Shown: in pieces, positions 17,748-29,691 of the stretch
Layout: each line of letters starts with the position of its first letter
How positions within the stretch are numbered: the first letter of the stretch is position 1
From: Pseudomonadota bacterium
GTDB taxonomy: Bacteria; Pseudomonadota; Alphaproteobacteria; Sphingomonadales; Sphingomonadaceae
Assembly: GCA_023458055.1 (NCBI GenBank)
Contig: JAEXAW010000006.1
Location: forward strand, 62,001 to 126,000
Direction: 5' to 3'
DNA: 64,000 bases
The notes under the pieces: generated by a model
What the model saw: the letters and a program-made list of their open reading frames with translations, nothing else
What the model was told of the DNA's origin: nothing
Databases searched by the model: none
Translations under genes and position numbers: made by a program

Positions 17748-17855
17748 AGGCAATTCCCTAATGCGTTTCGCGCGTCCAAGGAAACAATTTTGTTTTAGAA
17801 AATGATAAGCAGGGCTTATTTTATGTGGCCTGCCCTGCGGGTGATTGCGCCGTTG

Positions 17856-19796
17856 CTATTTGATCAGCGCGCGGAAAATAAACGAAAAGGTCGAGCCCGG
17901 GGCCATGGCGCCCTTGGGAGTAATGCGGAAATGGGTGACGCTTGCATCCGCATTGTTTGCGCCGGGGGAAGGGGTCATGGTCCAGTTCGCCCCGCCATCG
18001 CTGGAAAAGTCGATATTGTCTGTAAGGCTCGCAAGCCCGGCGAAGGCGTAGGTCAGCGTGCTTGCGCCGGGGGAAAAGCTGATTGGTCCGCTTCCCGCAG
18101 CACCAAAATCCCCGACGATCATCGAAACGAGATTGGGGAGCGCATCAATCGCGAAGATACTGTCTGCGGTAATCGGGAGAGTGCCCGGATTGCTGACCGT
18201 AATCGTATAATTGACGATTGCGCCGGGGATCATCTTGGGGTTGGTGAAGCCGTTGACGGGATCCCAATAAGCCGCGCTGGTCTTGGTCGCGACCATCGGC
18301 ACCAGCTTGTTGTTGGTAAAGGTGCACACCACCAGTTCCCCCGCGTCGAGGTCGATGGTCGCAAGACGGCTTGCAAGGGTCACCGTGCTGCCATTATCGG
18401 GGTCGGTGCACAGGATATTGCCGAGCCTCCAGCCACCGATAAGGTCTTCGGTGACGCTATAGCTTCCGGCGTTGAGCACAAAGTCCCGGCTGTTGGGGAG
18501 CGTCGGATCGGCATCGTCATCGAGCGAGAAGCCGGTCAAATCAGCCCCGGTCGTGGTGAAGGCGAAATCCTGCGCATCGTTGGGCACCGCGTCCTTGATG
18601 ATGCGGATGGTGCCATCATTATCGGTGATGTTGAAGGTCGCGGTGGCCTGTCCGGCGGCGTTGCATGAGGTCGTGGAACTCAAGGTAAACTGCGCGCCTG
18701 CACTCAGCGTGACAGAGAAGCTTTCTGTGCCTTCAAGGACCCTGTCATTCACCAGCGACAGCGGGATGGGCAGGTTGACGCTCGTCCCCGTGCCATAATT
18801 GCCTGCCGGAATGGTGCTCGTGAAACTCAGGCTGGCGCCGCCATTGATGGTGTAATCCGTGCCAATGGTAGCGGTGCCGGGCGTAATGGTCATCGAAACC
18901 GGGATGCCTCCGGCCGGGACGATCCCTGCGACGCTGACCTGGACATATTGCTGGCCGGTGGCGGCTTCACTGACGGCAAAGGTGCCGGATGCGAACTGGA
19001 TTGTCGGTTTGATCTGGATTTGGATATTGTCGAGGAAATTGCCCTGCGCGGTGCTGCCACTCGCCGACGACACCGCTTCAAAAGCGAGTTGTTGTAGTCC
19101 TCCTAAAGTTGCGGGAACGACGAAGCTGCCTGAATAATTGCCCCAATTGCGACCGGTTGCGCCTGCAGACGGGCCGGTTGTCCGGACAGTGTTGGTGCTG
19201 AGGCTGGTCCCTGCTACAACGCCGCCGGAATTGGTGTTGGTATCCCCGACGCGGACGATCTGTGTGCCCGAATTTAATCCTGACCCACCAACCACAAAAC
19301 GTGCAACATCGCGCGTCGTCCCGCTGCGGCGGCCCAGGTGGCTGAAGCTGAACGACACGGTTTCACCAGCGACGAGGCAGACATTCTGGTAAAGCCGCGA
19401 GGCCGTCTGTGCATTGAGTTCGACAAACTGCACGCCGTCCGCCGCCATCAGGCGCAGATTGCTCTGATTGTCGATAACCGTGTTGCTATAATATTCGAAC
19501 ACGCGCGTCCCGCCGGGCGGATTTGTGCCGTTATTGCCGACGCAGCCATTGGGGTTGTCAAAGTCGGCTGTCGGCGATGTCAGCGGCGCATCCGTGGTAA
19601 ACCAGCCGGAAACGCGCGCGGCATAAACATAGCCCTGACAGCCCAGCGCAATTTGCGGATCTTCGAAGCTTGCATTGATGATGCTGCGTTGGACCTGTGC
19701 GTTGACCAGCACAGGCGTCGTGAGCGACGCAATAAGCGCCACGATAATCGCCAATAGTTGACGCCAGACAAGGCGGGTCGGTGAACGCGTTTGCAT
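17856..19796 (-). CDS. Secreted protein with Calx-beta and DUF11-like repeats
   Basis: 646 aa. A signal peptide (LLAIIVALIASLTTPVLVNA) is followed by a domain of about 240 residues with Cys pairs, WF and VFEYY motifs, similar to surface-layer or adhesin head regions. Residues about 275-395 form a Calx-beta domain (FAVSEAATGQQYVQVSV ... DYTINGG ... VLEGTESFSVTL ... ITDNDG). Then comes a prealbumin-like fold with SVTEDL and a C-terminal DUF11-like domain (VNYTITVSNPGTLPITAD). No LPxTG motif or sortase logic applies in a Gram-negative; anchoring is unknown. The function is probably cell-surface or matrix related, which is an inference. Confidence 0.7.
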   Translation of the reverse strand: MQTRSPTRLVWRQLLAIIVALIASLTTPVLVNAQVQRSIINASFEDPQIALGCQGYVYAARVSGWFTTDAPLTSPTADFDNPNGCVGNNGTNPPGGTRVFEYYSNTVIDNQSNLRLMAADGVQFVELNAQTASRLYQNVCLVAGETVSFSFSHLGRRSGTTRDVARFVVGGSGLNSGTQIVRVGDTNTNSGGVVAGTSLSTNTVRTTGPSAGATGRNWGNYSGSFVVPATLGGLQQLAFEAVSSASGSTAQGNFLDNIQIQIKPTIQFASGTFAVSEAATGQQYVQVSVAGIVPAGGIPVSMTITPGTATIGTDYTINGGASLSFTSTIPAGNYGTGTSVNLPIPLSLVNDRVLEGTESFSVTLSAGAQFTLSSTTSCNAAGQATATFNITDNDGTIRIIKDAVPNDAQDFAFTTTGADLTGFSLDDDADPTLPNSRDFVLNAGSYSVTEDLIGGWRLGNILCTDPDNGSTVTLASRLATIDLDAGELVVCTFTNNKLVPMVATKTSAAYWDPVNGFTNPKMIPGAIVNYTITVSNPGTLPITADSIFAIDALPNLVSMIVGDFGAAGSGPISFSPGASTLTYAFAGLASLTDNIDFSSDGGANWTMTPSPGANNADASVTHFRITPKGAMAPGSTFSFIFRALIK

Positions 19797-19856
19797 CGGC
19801 AGGCCCTTAGCGCAAGCTTGGTAAATTAAGCGCTAACATCCGGGAGGGGGCTTCAT

Positions 19857-20618
19857 TCAACCGGTTGGTGTACCCGCCCAATCCCCCGCCAGCGCCATCC
19901 ACACCGAGGTGGCGGCGATGGCGGCGGTTTCGGCACGCAAAATGCGGGGGCCGAGGCTGATCGGCACCGCTTGAGGATGCGCGCGGATGGCTTCACGCTC
20001 GGGATCATCGAACCCGCCTTCGGGGCCGATCAGCAGCGCGGCGGGTCCGGGGTGCGCCGTAATCGCTTCAGCAAAGGGCGTGCCGCCTTGTTCGTCGGCA
20101 AAGAATAGCGAGCGCTGTTCCGGAAAATCGGCCAGAAATTGTTTGAGTGCGCGCGCTTGATCGAGCGTTGGCAGCGCGGTGCGCCCGCATTGTTCCGCCG
20201 CCTCGACCATCTGCGCGGTCAAGCGGTCGGGGTTGATCTTGTCCACGACCGAACGGCGGGTGAGGATGGGGCGGATTTCCGCCACCCCGAGTTCGGTCGC
20301 CTTCTCGATCAGCCATTCCATGCGCGCTTTTTTGACCGGCGCGGCGCAGAGCCAGAAATCGGGCACGCTTTCGGGCGGCTTGGTTTGGCGGAGGACGGAG
20401 AGCGTAACATCGCGTTTGCGCGCCTCGGCGACCTCGGCGAGCCATTCACCGCTGCTGCCATCGAACAACAGCACCGCATCGCCGAGTTTGAGCCGCATCA
20501 CATGCAGCAGATAATGCGCCGGATTTCCGTCCAGCGCGACCGGCGCGCCTTCGCCAAGCGGTGTTGTCACATAAAGGCGGGGCGCACTTTGCGGCGGCCA
20601 GGCAGGGGTTGCGGGCAT
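19857..20618 (-). CDS. rsmE: 16S rRNA m3U1498 methyltransferase
   Basis: 253 aa SPOUT-class methyltransferase that modifies U1498 in the decoding centre. The N-terminal PUA-like domain contains HYLLHVMRLKLGD. The C-terminal knot region has LLIGPEGGFDDPE and ISLGPRILRAETA, which bind S-adenosylmethionine. Length is normal. Its upstream region holds one of the REP-like elements, shared with the divergent ubiA. Confidence 0.93.
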   Translation of the reverse strand: MPATPAWPPQSAPRLYVTTPLGEGAPVALDGNPAHYLLHVMRLKLGDAVLLFDGSSGEWLAEVAEARKRDVTLSVLRQTKPPESVPDFWLCAAPVKKARMEWLIEKATELGVAEIRPILTRRSVVDKINPDRLTAQMVEAAEQCGRTALPTLDQARALKQFLADFPEQRSLFFADEQGGTPFAEAITAHPGPAALLIGPEGGFDDPEREAIRAHPQAVPISLGPRILRAETAAIAATSVWMALAGDWAGTPTG

Positions 20619-20648
20619 GACGGGTCTTTAGCCCTTGCGCGCGACCGC

Positions 20649-20730
20649 GTCATGCTGAATTTATTTCAGCATCCATATTTCCTAAGCGCGCGTTCGCCAC
20701 TAACGGTGGAGCCTTATGGACCCTGAAACA
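20649..20730. repeat. REP-like doublet, copy A
   Basis: TCATGCTGAATTTATTTCAGCATCCAT (20650-20675 area) faces TTATGGACCCTGAAACA (20714-20730) with a 40-bp centre. It belongs to the same family as 22757-22844, in which the two arms are CACCCTGAACTTGTTTCAGGGTCCAT and ATGGATGCTGAAACAAGTTCAGCATGAC. Copy A has a damaged right arm, and this arm runs up to the ubiA start region. Confidence 0.5.
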
Positions 20731-20738
20731 GCGACCTG

Positions 20739-21689
20739 TTGGAAGCCAGGGCGACGAAATGGGATCTTTATTTGCAAACCCAATCCGAACATATCACCCC
20801 TGACAGCGAGCATCGCGGCTTGATGGCGCTGCTTCCCGCAGCCGCGCGGCCCTATGCGGCACTGGCGCGGTTTGACCGGCCGATTGGCTGGTGGCTGCTC
20901 TTCTGGCCGTGTGTCTGGGGTGTGGCGCTGGCGGGCGGGTTGCCGGAACAATGGAGCCTCATCCCGTGGTTCCTGCTCGGCGCGATTGCGATGCGCGGGG
21001 CGGGGTGCGTCTATAATGACATTGTCGATCGCGACCTTGATGTGCAGGTCGAACGCACCAAAAGCCGCCCGGTCGCGAGCGGCGCGGTCAGCCTTAAAAA
21101 GGCATGGGCGTGGTTGCTGTTGTTGTGCGCAATTGGTCTGATCGTGTGGTTTCAAATTAACGGGTTCGCCAAGCTGATCGCTTTAGGCAGCGTCGCCTTG
21201 GTCGCGGCCTATCCGTTTATGAAGCGCATCACCTGGTGGCCGCAGGCGTGGCTGGGCCTTGTGTTCAGTTGGGGCGCGCTGGTCGGATGGGCGGCGGTGG
21301 CAGGCGCGCTCCCGGTGCCCGCGCTGCTCCTTTATGGCGGCACGATCTTCTGGGTGATCGGCTATGATACCATTTATGCGTTGCAGGACCGCGATGACGA
21401 TGCGCTGGTCGGCATCAAATCGAGCGCCTTGCGCCTCGGAGGCCAAGTCAAAGGCGGGGTCGCGCTGTTCTATGCGGTTGCGCTCGCCTTATGGGCCGCC
21501 GCCATCTGGCAAGTCCGCCCGCAAGCCGCCGCGTTGCTCGGGCTTCTCCCCATGGCGCTCCATCTCGGCTGGCAAGTGCTGACGCTCAAAGCCGGAGACG
21601 GCAGCGATGCCCTCACCAAATTCCGCAGCAACCGCTTTGCGGGGTTATTGATGGCACTGGCCTGTGCTGTTGTGGGCAGTGCGGGGTAA
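20739..21689 (+). CDS. ubiA: 4-hydroxybenzoate octaprenyltransferase (ubiquinone synthesis)
   Basis: Up to 316 aa. An integral membrane enzyme that prenylates 4-hydroxybenzoate. The two Asp-rich motifs that bind Mg-diphosphate are NDIVDRDLD (with GAGC before it) and YALQDRDDD. ARFDRPIGWWLLFWP is the conserved first helix. There are about nine hydrophobic segments. The start is uncertain: a TTG at 20739 opens the frame, TTG at 20772 is a good alternative, and ATG at 20823 would remove the PDSEHRGL segment typical of related proteins. Confidence 0.92.
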   Translation: MEARATKWDLYLQTQSEHITPDSEHRGLMALLPAAARPYAALARFDRPIGWWLLFWPCVWGVALAGGLPEQWSLIPWFLLGAIAMRGAGCVYNDIVDRDLDVQVERTKSRPVASGAVSLKKAWAWLLLLCAIGLIVWFQINGFAKLIALGSVALVAAYPFMKRITWWPQAWLGLVFSWGALVGWAAVAGALPVPALLLYGGTIFWVIGYDTIYALQDRDDDALVGIKSSALRLGGQVKGGVALFYAVALALWAAAIWQVRPQAAALLGLLPMALHLGWQVLTLKAGDGSDALTKFRSNRFAGLLMALACAVVGSAG

Positions 21690-21698
21690 CGACCCCTC

Positions 21699-21774
21699 GT
21701 GTTCCTGCGCAGGCAGGAACCCAGTGTTATGTTGCGCTAAGCTACCCTTAGGCTCCTGCCTTCGCAGGAGCACA
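21699..21774. repeat. Two GC-rich palindromes between ubiA and pip
   Basis: GTTCCTGCGCAGGCAGGAAC (21701-21720) and GCTCCTGCCTTCGCAGGAGC (21752-21771) are both near-perfect hairpins on a common CCTGC core, 31 bp apart. They lie between convergent genes. They may stop transcription in both directions or be REP units; there is no U-run. Confidence 0.5.
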
Positions 21775-21782
21775 TATGCATA

Positions 21783-22733
21783 TTATTTCCCATAACCATC
21801 CAACGCCCTAATCAGCCGGTCCAAAATCCCCGGCTCATTATAGGCATGGCCAGCGCCTTCGATGATGTGGAAATCGGCTTCGGGCCAGGCCTGACTGAGC
21901 TGCCAGGCATATTTGAGCGGGCAGGGCATGTCGTAGCGGCCATGGACGATGGTCCCGGGAATATGGCGGATCTTGCCGACATCGCGCAGCAATTGTCCCG
22001 GCTCCAACCAGCAGCCATTGACGAAATAATGGGTTTCCAATCGCGCGAAGGCCAGGGCGAATTCGGCATCGTCATGTTGCGCCTGATTGGCGGGACTCGG
22101 CAAGAGGGTGATGGTCTCGCCTTCCCACAGGCTCCAGCGCCGCGCGGCTTCCAGTTGCAGCGCCTTGTCCTCGCCCGTCAGGCGGCGGTGATAGGCGTGG
22201 AGCAGGTTGGATTGCTCCTGGGGCGGGATGATCTCGGTAAGCCGCGCCCATTTTTCCGGGTGCATTTCGGATACGCCGAAGCGGTAATACCAGTCCATCT
22301 CCGGCGGGGTGCAGGTATAAATGCCGCGCAGCACCAGTTCGGACACGCGTTCGGCATGCGTTTCGGCATAGGCGAGCGCGAGGGTTGAACCCCAACTGCC
22401 GCCAAACACCAGCCATTGCTCTGCGCCATGGAGCGCGCGCAGCCGCTCGATATCCTCGACCAGGTGCCAGGTGGTATTGGCCTCAAGGCCCGCATGCGGG
22501 GTCGAGCACCCGCAACCGCGCTGGTCGAACAGCAGTACGTCGTAGCGCGCCGGATCGAATAGTCGCCGGTGGTCTGGGCTGATCCCGCCTCCGGGGCCGC
22601 CATGCAGGAACACCGCAGGTTTCGCGCCTTTGGTGCCGCACCGTTCATAATAAAGGCTGTGCCCGTCGCCGACGTCGAGCATTCCGGTTTCGTAAGGCTC
22701 GATGGGCGGGTAGAAGGTGCGAAGGTCGGTCAT
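21783..22733 (-). CDS. pip: Proline iminopeptidase
   Basis: 316 aa alpha/beta hydrolase of the S33 peptidase family, which removes N-terminal proline from peptides. Oxyanion-hole motif HGGPGGG, the nucleophile elbow GGSWGS, HGRYDMPCP with the acid residue and GAGHAYNE with the catalytic His are all present, so the enzyme looks active. No signal peptide; cytoplasmic. The gene ends close to the palindrome pair and is followed upstream by repeat copy B. Confidence 0.92.
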   Translation of the reverse strand: MTDLRTFYPPIEPYETGMLDVGDGHSLYYERCGTKGAKPAVFLHGGPGGGISPDHRRLFDPARYDVLLFDQRGCGCSTPHAGLEANTTWHLVEDIERLRALHGAEQWLVFGGSWGSTLALAYAETHAERVSELVLRGIYTCTPPEMDWYYRFGVSEMHPEKWARLTEIIPPQEQSNLLHAYHRRLTGEDKALQLEAARRWSLWEGETITLLPSPANQAQHDDAEFALAFARLETHYFVNGCWLEPGQLLRDVGKIRHIPGTIVHGRYDMPCPLKYAWQLSQAWPEADFHIIEGAGHAYNEPGILDRLIRALDGYGK

Positions 22734-22756
22734 TGCGCTAAACCTCTCTTTTATTC

Positions 22757-22844
22757 GTCACCCTGAACTTGTTTCAGGGTCCATATGTCCCATGCTATCG
22801 AAGGACCACGGCCTTATGGATGCTGAAACAAGTTCAGCATGACG
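22757..22844. repeat. REP-like doublet, copy B
   Basis: CACCCTGAACTTGTTTCAGGGT (22759-22780) and GATGCTGAAACAAGTTCAGCATGAC (about 22819-22843) are themselves palindromes in inverted order, joined by a 38-bp centre. Same family as copy A at 20649-20730. It lies between smc (whose stop is at 22850) and pip, and may also act as a terminator region for smc. Confidence 0.6.
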
Positions 22845-22849
22845 GTTTA

Positions 22850-26290
<3,441 letters not shown>

Positions 26291-26350
26291 CGGAGCGTTC
26301 CCCGGTGCAGTCTGTCCGTCAATATTTGCCTGATCGCGGCAATGGTCACC

Positions 26351-27130
26351 TTAGCCCAGCTTTTCCTTCAGCATCGCTTCCATCGACTGCCACAGCGGCT
26401 TGTCGGTCGGGAAATTCGGTACCGCGCCGTCGATGACAAAGGTCGGCGTCCCGGTGATGTTATATTTCTTCGTGCCTTCGGTCGTGATTTTTTCGAGCGC
26501 GGTGAGGTTGGCGGTGTTGGAGAGGCACGTGTTGATTTCCGCCTCACTGATGCCGCGCGCCTTGAAAAATTCGTCGAGCTTTAACAGCTTGGCAAATGCG
26601 GGCACTTGCTGGGCAGGAGGCTGGTTCTGCAGTGCATCGACGTCGGCTTGCTGGACTTTTTGTGCATTGGCGAAAAATTCGGCCTGACTGGCGAAGATAT
26701 TTTCGGTGAGCGGGAAATAGCGCGCTTCACCGGCGCAATGGGTTACCGCCGAAAGCGGAACGTCGATTGCGTTGATGACAAAATTACGCATTTCATAGCT
26801 CACCTGGCCCGATGCGATATATTTTGTTTTGAGGGGCTCAAACGCTTCCTTGGAGAAATCCGCGCAGTGGCTACACGTCAGCGCGCCATATTCGATGATC
26901 TTCACCTTGGCGTCGGGGTTGCCCATGCGGAAGCCGCCTTCCGGCGTCTTGCTCACCACCTCTTCCCATTTCTTGCCCGCGGGCGGCGCGATCTGGGTGA
27001 TCTTGATGTCCGCGGCCGGAGCGTCGCCCTTGGCGGCGGTGGTGTCGGCGGATTGCTTGCACGCACCCAGCGATAAAGCGAGCGCGCCCGTAAAGGCGAG
27101 AATGGCGAATTTAGTGGTTGTACGGTTCAT
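26351..27130 (-). CDS. DsbA-like thiol-disulfide protein, lipoprotein
   Basis: 259 aa. Start ATG at 27130. A lipobox LSLGAC follows the signal peptide, so the protein should be lipid-anchored in the periplasm. The DsbA/thioredoxin fold has a CSHC active site (GALTCSHCADF) and the cis-Pro loop TGTPTFVIDG. DsbA-family proteins oxidise or isomerise disulfides in secreted proteins. It is one of two tandem paralogues; the other (27166-27885) lacks the Cys anchor. No dsbB is nearby, so the redox partner is unknown. Confidence 0.85.
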   Translation of the reverse strand: MNRTTTKFAILAFTGALALSLGACKQSADTTAAKGDAPAADIKITQIAPPAGKKWEEVVSKTPEGGFRMGNPDAKVKIIEYGALTCSHCADFSKEAFEPLKTKYIASGQVSYEMRNFVINAIDVPLSAVTHCAGEARYFPLTENIFASQAEFFANAQKVQQADVDALQNQPPAQQVPAFAKLLKLDEFFKARGISEAEINTCLSNTANLTALEKITTEGTKKYNITGTPTFVIDGAVPNFPTDKPLWQSMEAMLKEKLG

Positions 27131-27165
27131 TGCGGTCTCCAAAATATTGAATAAATGCGGCGGCT

Positions 27166-27885
27166 TTAGTCGAGCGCGGCCTTGATCGTCGTCCAGGCGT
27201 AGTTGCTCTGCAGCACGCCGTTAATGAAAATAGCCGGGGTGCCGGTGACGCCTTGCTTTTCGCCCGCCTCGTTCATGGCGAGCAATTGAGCCTGACGGTT
27301 CTCATTGGCGAGACAGGCTCTGGACTGCGCGGGCGTAATACCGCGCGTTTGCATCATATCGATCAGCCCCGCATCTGTTGCGATTGCGGTAAGTCGTTGG
27401 GTGTAGGTCCCCTGTGACCAGGCATTTTGCTGAGCATCGGTGGCCGCTTGGACCTTGCCGATCCAGTCATGTTGCGATTTGAGCACGAGCTGATGATTGC
27501 CCTCGAACTTGGCGACACCACCGCAATGGACGAGCAGGGCGGCGGCGAAGTCGAACGGGTTGAGCATGAAGCTGCGATATTCGACGCTCGCCTTGCCGCT
27601 CGCGACATAAGGCTTGATCGGCTCGCTCGATTGTTCAACGAAATGAGCGCAATGGCTGCAAGTATAGCTGATATATTCGACCAGCTTTTTGGGCGCATTG
27701 GCGCTCCCGACGATAACGCTGCCACTGCTGGTTTCGCGCGCGGCGCTGGTCGTTGCCACCGGCTTTTTAGTCGCAGCTTTGGTTACCGTAGTTTTTTTGG
27801 CCGGAGTGCGGGCTGCAGCGCCGGTTGCGGGCAGCGCCAAAGCGGCCATGGCAACGGCGGAAACGGCCATAAGGCGGATGGACAT
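27166..27885 (-). CDS. DsbA-like thiol-disulfide protein, soluble
   Basis: 239 aa. The ATG at 27885 starts a normal signal peptide (MAALALPATGAAA) with no lipobox. A Lys/Thr/Ala-rich spacer (residues about 28-50) precedes the thioredoxin fold with YTCSHCAHF and the cis-Pro TGTPAIFING. It is a paralogue of the adjacent gene with the same CSHC site, suggesting tandem duplication and divergence in localisation. An upstream in-frame start at 27951 would put an unlikely Cys-rich peptide before the signal. Confidence 0.85.
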   Translation of the reverse strand: MSIRLMAVSAVAMAALALPATGAAARTPAKKTTVTKAATKKPVATTSAARETSSGSVIVGSANAPKKLVEYISYTCSHCAHFVEQSSEPIKPYVASGKASVEYRSFMLNPFDFAAALLVHCGGVAKFEGNHQLVLKSQHDWIGKVQAATDAQQNAWSQGTYTQRLTAIATDAGLIDMMQTRGITPAQSRACLANENRQAQLLAMNEAGEKQGVTGTPAIFINGVLQSNYAWTTIKAALD

Positions 27886-27947
27886 GGGGAGAGGAGTTCC
27901 TTTGTGTATTGGGCAATCAAATTCGGAGGGGCACGGGCACCCTTTTC

Positions 27948-28532
27948 TCAACCAATTTTAGGCGGACCGCCGCTATTGGCAAGACCTTGCGCGAGGCTTT
28001 CAAGGACCGCGCGCAATTCAGGATCGCCTATGTCGCGCAAACTGTCGCCGAGTTCAACCGGAATCGGCTTGAGATTGGGCGGCGGGACTGGCTTTTGCGG
28101 GCGTTGCGGGGTGATTGTGCCCTGGCTCATTTTGATCTTGGCAACCGCTGCGTAGCCGAAGAAGCGATTGACCCGCTCGATCAGTTCAGGCGCGACATGC
28201 TGGAGCATCGGCGCATGGGCCGATGCAACCGTGATATTGAGCGTGCCGCCGCTGCGGTTGCCGTGCGAGGGGAAGCGGATCGATTCGGGCTGGGTCACGG
28301 CGGCATAGCGTGGCCCCACAATGTCCACCCAGCGCGTCACGATGGAGCTTTGCACAAAGCCGAATTTCTTGAACGCAGCACGCCCGATATCGGGCATCAA
28401 GTCGGCGATTGAACGCGCACCGCCACCGCGCGGGCGGTCGAACAGGCGCGCGTTGGTGTCGGCCTTTCCGGGCTTAGCCCTGGACGCTGCACCTTGGTTG
28501 TGAGCCTTGTCGTCAGAACGCGGTTTATCCAT
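27948..28532 (-). CDS. dciA: DciA-type DUF721 protein
   Basis: 194 aa. The N-terminal DUF721 (KH-like) domain spans about residues 40-130: GFVQSSIVTRWVDIVGPRYA and GTLNITVASAHAPMLQHVAP are typical. DciA loads the replicative helicase DnaB in bacteria that lack DnaC. The last 60 residues are Pro-rich and probably disordered. The ATG at 28532 is chosen because upstream codons run into the divergent mutY region. It leads the dciA-dsbA-dsbA-smc group. Confidence 0.75.
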   Translation of the reverse strand: MDKPRSDDKAHNQGAASRAKPGKADTNARLFDRPRGGGARSIADLMPDIGRAAFKKFGFVQSSIVTRWVDIVGPRYAAVTQPESIRFPSHGNRSGGTLNITVASAHAPMLQHVAPELIERVNRFFGYAAVAKIKMSQGTITPQRPQKPVPPPNLKPIPVELGDSLRDIGDPELRAVLESLAQGLANSGGPPKIG

Positions 28533-28557
28533 GCGCGCCTCCATGCCATAGGAGCGC

Positions 28558-29691
28558 ATGGCCGTCGAGAGTGAGACCGGTAAGAACATGAAAAAGGACG
28601 GTGGCCGGCGGGGCGATGGTGCGCTGCTGCCGCGCGCGCAGGCCCGTGACGCCACGGCGGCGTTGCTTGCTTGGTATGATGGCCACGCCCGTACGCTTCC
28701 CTGGCGCATCGGGCCGCATGACGAAGCGCGCCCGGACCCGTACAAGGTGTGGCTCTCCGAAATCATGTTGCAGCAGACCACTGTGGCAGCGGTAAAACAA
28801 TATTTTATCAAATTTACAGAGATTTGGCCGACGATCTTCGATCTCGCTCGAGCAGATGACGCGGCGGTGATGGCGGCGTGGGCGGGGCTTGGCTATTATG
28901 CCCGCGCCCGTAATCTCCACGCCTGTGCCAAGGCGGTGGTTGAGCGCTATGGCGGGCAGTTCCCCGACACCGAGGCGGAATTGCGCGATCTACCGGGGAT
29001 TGGCGCTTATACGTCCGCTGCGATTGCCGCGATTGCGTTCGGGCGGCGGGCGGTGGTGGTCGATGCCAATGTCGAACGGGTCGCTGCCCGTTTAGCGGCG
29101 ATTACCGAACCCTTGCCGGCAGCAAAACCGCTTATTCATGACGTTGTCGATGCCATGACGCCAAGTGAAGCCTCTGGTAAGTCCGGAGATTTTGCGCAAG
29201 CGATGATGGATTTGGGGGCGATGATCTGCACCGTCAAAGCGCCCAAATGTTTGTTGTGCCCGCTCGCTAAAAGTTGCGCCGCGCATCGAGCGGGCATCGC
29301 CGAGCAATTGCCCCGCAAGGCGCCCAAGAAAGCGCGTCCCGTACGCCACGGCTGGGCTTGGTGGGTCGAACAGGACGGCCATATTCTGTTCGAACGACGT
29401 CCGGCCAAAGGGCTGCTCGGCGCGATGCCGGGCCTGCCGGGGAGCGCATGGGTCGAGGGCGATACGCCGCCCGCGCTCCCGCCAGACGCTACCGACCTTG
29501 AGCAATCGGTTCAGCATGTCTTCACCCATTTCGCGCTTAACCTCCGGCTGGCGCGCCGTGATGCTCGGGCGATAGCCGACGAGATGCCGATTGATCCGCT
29601 GTGGGTAAAAATAGATAAATTGGATGAACTACCTCTTCCAACCCTTTATAAAAAAGCGATTAAGGTTATGAAAAATGGTAAGTCAGCCTGA
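28558..29691 (+). CDS. mutY: Adenine DNA glycosylase MutY
   Basis: 377 aa. Removes adenine mispaired with 8-oxoguanine. The catalytic Glu is E68 in LSEIMLQQTT; the helix-hairpin-helix is LPGIGAYTSAAI and the catalytic Asp lies in VVDANVERV. The four Cys of the iron-sulfur cluster follow the C-x6-C-x2-C-x5-C spacing (CTVKAPKCLLCPLAKSC). A C-terminal NUDIX-like domain recognises oxoG. The start follows an AGGAG element four bases away. Its end overlaps the next gene by 17 bp, so the two are probably cotranscribed. Confidence 0.95.
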   Translation: MAVESETGKNMKKDGGRRGDGALLPRAQARDATAALLAWYDGHARTLPWRIGPHDEARPDPYKVWLSEIMLQQTTVAAVKQYFIKFTEIWPTIFDLARADDAAVMAAWAGLGYYARARNLHACAKAVVERYGGQFPDTEAELRDLPGIGAYTSAAIAAIAFGRRAVVVDANVERVAARLAAITEPLPAAKPLIHDVVDAMTPSEASGKSGDFAQAMMDLGAMICTVKAPKCLLCPLAKSCAAHRAGIAEQLPRKAPKKARPVRHGWAWWVEQDGHILFERRPAKGLLGAMPGLPGSAWVEGDTPPALPPDATDLEQSVQHVFTHFALNLRLARRDARAIADEMPIDPLWVKIDKLDELPLPTLYKKAIKVMKNGKSA

